Positions 1-5,641 of a stretch of 9,055 nt of DNA are shown one piece after another; position 1 is the first letter of the stretch; every line of letters starts with the position of its first letter. The translations under genes were made by a program, and so were the position numbers. The notes under the pieces were generated by a model. That model was not told where the DNA came from. It ran no database searches and saw nothing but the letters and a program-made list of their open reading frames with translations. This DNA is from Candidatus Pacearchaeota archaeon ex4484_71 (GTDB lineage Archaea; Nanobdellota; Nanobdellia; Pacearchaeales; GW2011-AR1). The DNA is taken from positions 1-9,055 of the forward strand of contig NJDN01000013.1 of the NCBI GenBank assembly GCA_002254395.1, written 5' to 3'.

Positions 1-1777
1 AACCATAATCCCACCAGTGTAAAAAGATTTCTCCTTCAAGGGTATTGCCCCTCACCCAACTCATTGCGTTTTGCCAATCAGGGTTGTACGAAGGGTGTTG
101 GTTTTTTGCCTGATAACTTACAGTCTTATAATGCCCTGCCGAGATGTAAATAATTCCTATTATCATCAAGGCAAATACTATCCATAAAAGAATCCTCGTT
201 GTTTCGTCTTTAGATTTTTTGGCAATTTTCCCGGTTTCAAAAATCGCGGAGGCAACCATGAAGGACATGAAAGGCATCAATGCAAAGAAAACCCTTATAG
301 CAGATCTCACCGAAAGTAACATCGGAATCATCCATGCTATAATTATTATCCATTTAGTTTCTATCTTCCAATCTGATCTGGAATAAATGTATATTGTTGA
401 AACTGCAAATATGAGGAAAGAGATGAAAAAGAAAGCTTTTGACAATCCGTTGTTCCCATTAAGGGCGGAGCTTGAAGATATTCTCGAATAAAGTATCCCT
501 AGCAAGAAGATTGCAAATGAAATCGTGAATAAAGACCTAAAACTTTTTTTCCTAATTCCTTGCGAAACACGCCAACCCACAATAAGTGAACCAACCAAGA
601 AGATGTAATAAAAGACCTTTCCTATTTGGGCTATAAGATCGTTCAAGTATGGTTGAGCATTTTCTGCAACCGTTAAGCTAACCCTTGCAGTCCCAAAAGG
701 ATATATTATTGATTTTAGCATGTGTCCAATCATTGAAAACACATTTCCTACAGCGATCTGGTAAAAGATTGCGCCGATCACAATTGTTATAAGAAGAGAA
801 ATTAATTTTTGATATTTTTTGGTTTTGTCATTAAGAGTTTCTGTTTTTCTAAGAACCCCTTCAACAATAATATAAATCAATGAAACCAAGGTCAAAATAC
901 CACTAAAGTTTAACATATACGATCTTAACACGCCACTTAAAGCATATCCAAAGAACAATGCTCCCACAAAAATTCCAACAATCCACAATCCATAGAAAGA
1001 TATGTTTTTTCTAAGAGAATCTTTCCTTCTTACAAGCCATCTTATTAGGAATGCCAATGGGAAAATCATGAAAAGGAATTTTGCTCCTCCCCCCCAGGCC
1101 GCTATTGCAAACATGGTTGAGAACCCTGCAATGAATCCCACAATTCCTAAATTCAAAGGCTTAGATTTTTTGTCTAGTAAGAATAAACCCCACGTAAATA
1201 ACAAAAGTGCCAGGAAAACCCCCACCATTCCTATTGCCTCGTGATCAGAAAAACCAGCAAGGGTTCTGTAGAGGTATGGCGGAACAATTGTTAGTATGAA
1301 TGATGAAACAATAGCTATCCATTTGTTTTTTGTCAAGAACCATATAAAGAAAAAGAAGATCAATAAGCCCAGTGCAAAAAATATTACCGGATTCAAAACA
1401 TCTGCAAATCTCAATGTTGCTTCTTTAGAGAACGCGTGAATTATTTTATACAATCCTACTGTAGTCTTTGGAAGTATTTCTTTGCTCCATCCAGGGTTTA
1501 GACCCCCGTACCGCATGGAATCTATTTCGGGCAAGTGCCCTCCTGTTTCCATAAGCGTCTGAGAAATTCTTAAGAAATAGTAAGGATCTAGAGCGAGGGG
1601 GGTATACTCTCCTGTTGTTTTATCTATAAGGTTTGGGAGGGGTTGAACTCTAATCCAGACACCAAAGACAAGAATTGCAATTAAAAGGATTATAGCGATT
1701 GTATTCTGAACCTTTTTTTTAGAAAGGAATTTTATTGTTTTTTCATAACTCTCTTTAAAGTCTATCTTATCTGACAT
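1..1777 (-). CDS. aglB: AglB/STT3 oligosaccharyltransferase, 3' end outside window
   Basis: Membrane enzyme that transfers a preassembled glycan from a dolichol-type lipid to Asn of N-X-S/T sequons on exported proteins. Translation from the ATG at 1777 stays open for 592 codons to the left edge, so the C-terminal globular domain is mostly missing. Seen directly: a hydrophobic N-terminal helix (about 24-43), LDPYYFLR with the putative metal/catalytic Asp64, the second loop motif AGFSDHEA with Asp178 and Glu180, TVAE at 369-372 (the archaeal TIXE-type motif, Glu372), a loop RSAIR at 491-495, and WWDYG at 588-592 as the last complete codons. Many hydrophobic segments lie between these, as expected for a 13-helix STT3 fold. 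Set and order of motifs match the AglB family closely. It sits 45 nt downstream of a lipid-carrier glycosyl-1-phosphate transferase, a pathway-consistent neighbour. The start has no Shine-Dalgarno but has a TATA box at the right distance. Confidence 0.95.
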   Translation of the reverse strand, partial: MSDKIDFKESYEKTIKFLSKKKVQNTIAIILLIAILVFGVWIRVQPLPNLIDKTTGEYTPLALDPYYFLRISQTLMETGGHLPEIDSMRYGGLNPGWSKEILPKTTVGLYKIIHAFSKEATLRFADVLNPVIFFALGLLIFFFFIWFLTKNKWIAIVSSFILTIVPPYLYRTLAGFSDHEAIGMVGVFLALLLFTWGLFLLDKKSKPLNLGIVGFIAGFSTMFAIAAWGGGAKFLFMIFPLAFLIRWLVRRKDSLRKNISFYGLWIVGIFVGALFFGYALSGVLRSYMLNFSGILTLVSLIYIIVEGVLRKTETLNDKTKKYQKLISLLITIVIGAIFYQIAVGNVFSMIGHMLKSIIYPFGTARVSLTVAENAQPYLNDLIAQIGKVFYYIFLVGSLIVGWRVSQGIRKKSFRSLFTISFAIFLLGILYSRISSSSALNGNNGLSKAFFFISFLIFAVSTIYIYSRSDWKIETKWIIIIAWMIPMLLSVRSAIRVFFALMPFMSFMVASAIFETGKIAKKSKDETTRILLWIVFALMIIGIIYISAGHYKTVSYQAKNQHPSYNPDWQNAMSWVRGNTLEGEIFLHWWDYG

Positions 1778-1796
1778 TTTTTTAACAAGAAAGTTT

Positions 1797-1806
1797 CTTT
1801 TAAAAA
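1797..1806 (-). promoter_or_regulatory. TATA box for aglB
   Basis: On the minus strand the sequence reads TTTTTAAAAG, with its 3' end 19 nt before the aglB ATG at 1777. That is the spacing at which archaeal TBP/TFB would start transcription at or next to the start codon. No Shine-Dalgarno lies between, so a leaderless mRNA is inferred. It falls in the 45-nt gap after the upstream gene, so aglB may be transcribed both alone and by read-through. Confidence 0.6.
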
Positions 1807-1822
1807 CCTGTTTATGGCGATT

Positions 1823-2824
1823 CTAGAAGAAAATTACGAATCCAAGCGCGATTATAATTATCTGAAATATGTTTATTAAAAGAGGAACTTCCCACTCGTA
1901 AACTTTCCCGCTTGGTTTTATTTTACCAATTATCTTTATTGCAAGGTGCTCCAATCCGTATATCTTCTTATAAGGGGCTTTTAATGTTCCGTCTCTATTC
2001 AATTTTGCAAAGCTCTCCTTATCCAGCCTGCCTCTAAGTTTTAAAATAGCCTCTATGATGTAAGGTATGAAAAAGAACATAGCAATCATTTCTATATTGC
2101 CAAGAATTGCAATTCCCGCAATCATTGCCCCCACAGCATAGGTTAAAATATCTCCTGGGAAAACTTTTGCAGGGTATTTGTTAAATGGATACAGTGCAAT
2201 CATTGCCATCACCATACACATACTTAAAACACTTAGCCAAGGATTTCCTGTTATGAAGGTAACGACTGCGAGAGAGGTTAAGATTATGATTCCTTGACTA
2301 GTTTCTAAACCATTATATCCTGCAACAAAATTGAAAGTGGTTGTAGCACCAACAATCCCAATTGGGATTACAAGCAATGGGTAGAGCAAACCAATATCTA
2401 TTCCAAATATGGTGGAGGAACCCACATTCAAAACCATTAACGGAACGGCAGAGAATATTAAGAGAATTATCCTGGTCCTTCTACTCAAACCTCTTTTCCA
2501 TCCGAGAAGGTCGTCTACGACTCCTACAAGAGAAGCAAAGAGCAAAACTCCCATTAAAGCAAATATCTCTGGAAGGTGTGTGCTTTCCTTAAATAAGAAT
2601 GTTTTTAGAGCAATGTATAAAAACACCCCTATCGTAAATCCCATCAGCACCGGGATCCCTCCTCCTTCGGCCACCTTTTGGCCATCTTTCTTATGCATAT
2701 CTTTTGAAGTCAGCCCCTCTGTGTGAGCTCTTTTTATCCAGATTGGGAGGACACTAAAAGAAATAAGAAATGAAATCATAAGTATGGGAAAAAACAAGAC
2801 CCCTAAAAATAATAATGTTTCCAT
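1823..2824 (-). CDS. Polyprenyl-phosphate GlcNAc-1-phosphate transferase (PNPT/ALG7-AglH-like)
   Basis: Predicted integral membrane enzyme that moves a HexNAc-1-phosphate from a UDP-sugar onto a polyprenyl (dolichyl) phosphate, the first step of lipid-linked glycan assembly. The 333 residues form about ten hydrophobic helices. Visible family motifs: KDMHKKDG then GGG (41-56) near the cytoplasmic entry; DDLLGWKRG with the Mg-binding pair Asp104-Asp105; FNFVAGYNGLETSQG (164-178); and FPGD at 222-225, equivalent to the F-x-G-D loop. The NGLE rather than NGLD form resembles eukaryotic ALG7 and archaeal AglH more than bacterial MraY. The region about 265-300, with GLEHL, is the last cytoplasmic loop. 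It lies just upstream of aglB, which supports a role in N-glycosylation. Substrate identity (UDP-GlcNAc or another UDP-sugar) cannot be read from sequence. ATG at 2824 is preceded by a TATA box and no Shine-Dalgarno. Confidence 0.9.
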   Translation of the reverse strand: METLLFLGVLFFPILMISFLISFSVLPIWIKRAHTEGLTSKDMHKKDGQKVAEGGGIPVLMGFTIGVFLYIALKTFLFKESTHLPEIFALMGVLLFASLVGVVDDLLGWKRGLSRRTRIILLIFSAVPLMVLNVGSSTIFGIDIGLLYPLLVIPIGIVGATTTFNFVAGYNGLETSQGIIILTSLAVVTFITGNPWLSVLSMCMVMAMIALYPFNKYPAKVFPGDILTYAVGAMIAGIAILGNIEMIAMFFFIPYIIEAILKLRGRLDKESFAKLNRDGTLKAPYKKIYGLEHLAIKIIGKIKPSGKVYEWEVPLLINIFQIIIIALGFVIFF

Positions 2825-2845
2825 ATGGGAGATAAAAAACTCGTA

Positions 2846-2855
2846 CTTTTAAATT
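2846..2855 (-). promoter_or_regulatory. TATA box for the PNPT-like gene
   Basis: The minus strand reads AATTTAAAAG, its 3' end 21 nt ahead of the ATG at 2824. The 36-nt intergenic spacer has no Shine-Dalgarno-like purine run, so a leaderless transcript is inferred. Confidence 0.55.
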
Positions 2856-2860
2856 TAACC

Positions 2861-3730
2861 TCAGTGGAAAAACATAGGGGTTAGGTAAACTTCCATCAGT
2901 CCCGCAATGATTAAAATGACTATCGAAACGAACAACAAAATAACCACATTTTCAAACACTCTTACGAATTTTCTACTTTTTATTCCATTCCTTATGAGCC
3001 CTACTCCAAGTATTCCTCCTGCAAGCGCAGAAACGAAGTATGCTGCAACTTCTGGCAGGCCATGAATCATATATCTTGAAATTCCCAAAGGGATTCCTGC
3101 AATCTTATATTTTGTGAAGATTCCTATTGCCCCGGCTATCACTGTTGCGTTCCAAGATAAGACAAATATTGCTCCCGCTCCAAACAACAGCGAAAAGAGC
3201 AGAGTGAATATGAGCACATAAATATTATTCTCCAAGATTGAAAAAAATCTCGTAGCTTTTGTAACGTTTCCTGTTGCCTCACTCATCTGAGAAAGATTTT
3301 GGAAGGAATATTGTTGCACACAATGGTCAATAGCTCCTGGGCTATTTATTGCGCAGTATGTTTCAACTTGGGCATTCAATAAATTAAAATCTCCCAAAAC
3401 AATAAACCAGAAAGAGAATGCAACCACAAAACCCAAGAAGAGCCACAAGAAAGCGAGGATGGCATCTTTGTGAACTTTCCAAACATGGATTAACCCTTCA
3501 ATTTCTTCGTCCTTTTTTTCTTCTTTTTTGAATATGTAATACATAAAAGGAAGGGTAAACATAACGCTAAACGTCACAACAATCATTCCTGAAAATTTAG
3601 ACAACACCGGATCTTTTCCAAAGAATAGCATTACTAATAACAATGACAGAGATGCATAGAGAATTCCAATGAAGAACATCTTCCATGGACCCTTCTCAGC
3701 TCTTTTTGGATTTATAAGGGACTCAAGCAT
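2861..3730 (-). CDS. SpoIIM/DUF95-family integral membrane protein
   Basis: A 289-residue membrane protein with about six hydrophobic segments (roughly 19-37, 48-67, 90-112, 170-205, 225-247, 260-283). The family signature is visible near the C-terminal half: a long Gly/Ala-rich helix pair followed by HGLPE at 223-227, the H-G-x-x-E motif of SpoIIM-type proteins. In Firmicutes SpoIIM works in engulfment; archaeal members are widespread and have no established function, so no role is assigned. A hydrophilic loop (about 113-168) between hydrophobic segments holds two cysteines (Cys126, Cys137) and two N-glycosylation sequons (Asn145-Leu-Ser, Asn155-Val-Thr), suggesting it faces outside. A charged cytoplasmic-looking stretch, KKEEKKDEE, lies near 68-76. 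It starts the leftward group that includes two glycosylation genes, which may be only positional. Confidence 0.85.
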   Translation of the reverse strand: MLESLINPKRAEKGPWKMFFIGILYASLSLLLVMLFFGKDPVLSKFSGMIVVTFSVMFTLPFMYYIFKKEEKKDEEIEGLIHVWKVHKDAILAFLWLFLGFVVAFSFWFIVLGDFNLLNAQVETYCAINSPGAIDHCVQQYSFQNLSQMSEATGNVTKATRFFSILENNIYVLIFTLLFSLLFGAGAIFVLSWNATVIAGAIGIFTKYKIAGIPLGISRYMIHGLPEVAAYFVSALAGGILGVGLIRNGIKSRKFVRVFENVVILLFVSIVILIIAGLMEVYLTPMFFH

Positions 3731-3750
3731 ATTTTGATAAGTTAAATAGG

Positions 3751-3760
3751 ATTTTTAAAG
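3751..3760. promoter_or_regulatory. TATA box in divergent promoter region
   Basis: The sequence atttttaaag contains the near-palindrome TTTAAA, in the middle of the 59-nt gap between two divergent genes. Read leftwards it is TTTAAAAA with its 3' end 21 nt from the SpoIIM-like ATG, matching four other minus-strand genes here. Read rightwards it is about 34 nt from the ATG at 3790, giving a start near 3780 and a leader of about 10 nt that would just hold the Shine-Dalgarno. A second AT-rich element, gttaaatag at 3741-3749, could instead serve the rightward gene. Confidence 0.55.
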
Positions 3761-3780
3761 GTTCTTGGCTTTTTGTAATT

Positions 3781-3785
3781 GGTGA
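3781..3785 (+). promoter_or_regulatory. Shine-Dalgarno of the isomerase-family gene
   Basis: GGTGA, complementary to the archaeal 16S 3' end, lies 4 nt before the ATG at 3790. It favours this start over the in-frame internal Met at codon 10. Confidence 0.6.
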
Positions 3786-3789
3786 AAAG

Positions 3790-4623
3790 ATGGTGATAAA
3801 GAACAAGAGAAAATTCATGAAAGTAGCAAACGATATAAAAGAGATAAAGATTCAAGGCGCAAGAAACATTGCAGGATGGGCTCTTTATGCCTACTTGTTA
3901 AGCCCTACTAAAGAGGCAATGAAAATTCTAAAGTCATTGCGCCCGACAGAACCTATGTTAATGAACGTTCTAAATAAACTTGAAAAGGGAGAGGACCACA
4001 AGAAAATATTAAATCATTTTTTCGAAGCTCAGAAGAAAATAAACAAATTTGTCTTTGATTTAATGGAGGATGAAGAAGTCATATTCACTCATTGCCACTC
4101 TACAAATGTTGTTAAGTCTCTGAAATATGCGAAAAAAAAAGGGAAGAAATTTGAAGTTCACAATACCGAAACTCGTCCCCTATTTCAAGGAAGGAAAACC
4201 GCGCGAGAATTAAAAAAAGCAGGAATAAAAGTAACGATGTTTGTAGACTCTGCATTAGGCGTGGCAATTTCAGGATCTCAAGGAAATAAAAAAGCCACAA
4301 AGGTATTTTTAGGAGCAGATGCTCTTTTAAAAAAAGGGGTTATAAATAAGATTGGTAGCGAGGTAATTGCCCAGGTTGCTAGGGAAGAAGGAGTTCCAGT
4401 ATATATAATCGCAGACTCATGGAAATTCTCTCCAAAAGAGATAAAATTAGAACAAAGAGACTTTGACGAGGTTTGGAAAAATATTCCTCAAAAGTCCCAT
4501 ATAAAGATAAAAAACCCTGCTTTCGAATTTGTTCACAAAAAATACATAAAAGGCGTTATAACAGAATATGGGGTTCTCCCATACAAGAAATTCATAAAAA
4601 AAGCGAGAAAGGAAAATCAGTGA
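3790..4623 (+). CDS. eIF2B/R15P-isomerase family protein, likely ribose-1,5-bisphosphate isomerase
   Basis: The 277 residues belong to the aIF2B/MtnA/ribose-1,5-bisphosphate isomerase superfamily. Family landmarks in order: an N-terminal helical part with KIQGARNIAGWAL (20-32), FTHCHSTNVV with Cys102, TETRPLFQGR (126-135), MFVDSAL with Asp153, FLGADAL with Asp177, NKIGS (186-190) and VPVYIIADSWKF (202-213). Cys102 and Asp177 match the catalytic Cys/Asp pair of MtnA and the archaeal isomerase (Cys133 and Asp202 in Thermococcus as I recall), arguing for an active sugar-phosphate isomerase and not a regulatory eIF2B subunit. In archaea this enzyme converts ribose-1,5-bisphosphate to ribulose-1,5-bisphosphate between AMP phosphorylase and form III RuBisCO; neither partner is in this window. 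It is shorter than the usual 310-325 residues, mainly at the N-terminus, and seems to carry about six extra residues (around 160-168) between Asp153 and Asp177. Its last 7 nt overlap the convergent prefoldin gene. Confidence 0.85.
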   Translation: MVIKNKRKFMKVANDIKEIKIQGARNIAGWALYAYLLSPTKEAMKILKSLRPTEPMLMNVLNKLEKGEDHKKILNHFFEAQKKINKFVFDLMEDEEVIFTHCHSTNVVKSLKYAKKKGKKFEVHNTETRPLFQGRKTARELKKAGIKVTMFVDSALGVAISGSQGNKKATKVFLGADALLKKGVINKIGSEVIAQVAREEGVPVYIIADSWKFSPKEIKLEQRDFDEVWKNIPQKSHIKIKNPAFEFVHKKYIKGVITEYGVLPYKKFIKKARKENQ

Positions 4624-5036
4624 TGGTGGTGTTCGTGCCCTTCATGGCCTTGATGTAGTTTTTGATGCTCTAAGAATGTTCTAGTAATCTCTTGGTTTAA
4701 ATTTTCTAGTTCTCGGTTTAGATCTACTTTTGAATTCTCTAACTTCTTTATTTGTTCACTTATTATCTCTTTTGTGCCAGGGATTGATTTGTCGACGTAT
4801 GTTTTGTTTCCTATGTCTATTACTAGATCTTCAGAACTAAGCTTTGTCTTTGCATAAACACCTCTTCCTATCGGTGCCAACACTTCTTTTCCTTCATTTC
4901 CTTTTAAGTCATCGAGTGATAAATGCAATTGTTTTAGCTCAACCATTGCTTGGTCTACTGCTTGCAATTGCTGTTGTAAACCCATTATTTGGGATTCAAA
5001 TACTTGAAACTTCCTTTGTAATTCTTGATCGTCCAT
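4617..5036 (-). CDS. pfdA: Prefoldin subunit alpha with histidine-rich C-terminal tail
   Basis: Cytosolic holdase chaperone subunit; two alpha and four beta subunits form the jellyfish-like prefoldin that binds unfolded chains with coiled-coil tentacles and passes them to the thermosome. The 139 residues show the alpha pattern: an N-terminal coiled coil (about 2-48, rich in Q, L and E), a central beta-hairpin region with VLAPIGRGVYAKTKL (52-66) and DLVIDIGNKTYVDKS (70-84), then a second coiled coil (about 88-128). Length is near the family norm. The odd part is the end: His124, His128, His131, His134 and His136-139, ending in four consecutive histidines, with mixed CAC/CAT codons. A TATA box and no Shine-Dalgarno precede the ATG. 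The gene follows the secY/EMC3-like pair by 44 nt, so read-through from that unit is possible. Confidence 0.93.
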   Translation of the reverse strand: MDDQELQRKFQVFESQIMGLQQQLQAVDQAMVELKQLHLSLDDLKGNEGKEVLAPIGRGVYAKTKLSSEDLVIDIGNKTYVDKSIPGTKEIISEQIKKLENSKVDLNRELENLNQEITRTFLEHQKLHQGHEGHEHHHH

Positions 5037-5056
5037 GTTAGTTTTAGAAGTGAGGG

Positions 5057-5066
5057 GTTTTTAAGG
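5057..5066 (-). promoter_or_regulatory. TATA box for prefoldin alpha
   Basis: The minus strand reads CCTTAAAAAC, ending about 20 nt before the ATG at 5036, the same geometry as the other first genes here. The spacer between it and the ATG is free of a Shine-Dalgarno. Confidence 0.5.
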
Positions 5067-5080
5067 TTTTTGTGAGTTCT

Positions 5081-5641
5081 TTAGACAACGTTCATCCACT
5101 TTTTGAGGATGCTCGAGAATATAATCGAAAATATCATGTAAAAAACAACCCATCCCATAAATCCAAGGAATCTTACTGGCTCTCCGGTCTGCGCAGAGAT
5201 TGCGGAGAAGTAATCATTAAACCACCTGAAAATTAAGATAAGAGGTATTCCAGTATATATCATCGACCTCATGCTTAATTTCATTTGTTTTGGCATGAAG
5301 GACATCTGTTTTTTCTGAAGTTCCATTATCTTTTCGGGATGATCTTTAAACTCTTTCATCTGTTTTTGTATTTCTTTTTGTTCTTTTTTCAATTCTTTTA
5401 ATGTCTCTTGATCAGTGGTGTATTTCTGGATAATTGTTATAAGAAAACTAAGGATAAGAACAATCACAAGCATTCCCCATGTGAGGTTCCAATTCAGAAG
5501 CGCTCCGGCGGTGGGGTTGAAAATATATTCTGCTGCATTTTTTATCGCAGGTAGTTTGTCCCATAGAATAACGACTGCAAAAGTAAGAGCCATAATTCCT
5601 ATTATGGGTCCAAAACCTCCTTTTCCCTCTTTATTAGTCAT
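5081..5641 (-). CDS. EMC3/TMCO1-like (DUF106) membrane protein insertase of the Oxa1/YidC superfamily
   Basis: Archaeal YidC-like protein that probably helps membrane proteins enter the lipid bilayer, with or beside SecYEG. The 186 residues show the DUF106 layout: an N-terminal hydrophobic segment (about 12-27), a first core helix (about 53-72), a long charged cytosolic coiled coil (about 75-116, rich in K, E and Q), a Met-rich amphipathic stretch (112-128, including MSFMPKQMKLSMRSM), a second core helix containing IPLILIFRWF (132-141), and a third core helix (about 158-178). Three core helices plus a cytosolic coiled coil is the minimal fold shared by YidC, Oxa1, EMC3 and TMCO1. Its ATG overlaps the secY stop in an ATGA, so it should be translated in step with SecY. 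No strong Shine-Dalgarno is visible. In many archaea adenylate kinase lies between these two genes; here it does not. Confidence 0.88.
   Translation of the reverse strand: MTNKEGKGGFGPIIGIMALTFAVVILWDKLPAIKNAAEYIFNPTAGALLNWNLTWGMLVIVLILSFLITIIQKYTTDQETLKELKKEQKEIQKQMKEFKDHPEKIMELQKKQMSFMPKQMKLSMRSMIYTGIPLILIFRWFNDYFSAISAQTGEPVRFLGFMGWVVFYMIFSIIFSSILKKWMNVV

Noticed and set aside
1002..1244. Plus-strand open frame of 80 codons
   Set aside because: It is antisense to aglB, whose motifs are unambiguous. No family features or start signals.
2362..2726. Two overlapping plus-strand open frames
   Set aside because: They mirror the PNPT-like gene on the other strand, including its catalytic motifs, and have no recognisable domain.
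4596..4602. T-tract terminator after prefoldin alpha (seven T on the minus strand)
   Set aside because: Archaeal termination can use T-runs, but this one lies within AT-rich coding sequence of the opposite gene, where such runs are common. Not strong enough to annotate.
4617..4628. Polyhistidine codons as a cloning-tag artefact
   Set aside because: Histidines are spaced through the preceding residues with mixed codons and overlap a native convergent gene, so a natural origin is far more likely.
4473..4658. Plus-strand open frame crossing the convergent junction
   Set aside because: It is a frame-shifted shadow of the isomerase end and the prefoldin antisense, with no start signal.
5037..5080. 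Repeat-like CTCAC...AAAAACC units between the EMC3-like gene and prefoldin alpha, considered as an operator or hairpin
   Set aside because: The match is short, imperfect and partly made of the TATA box itself. No stable stem is apparent.
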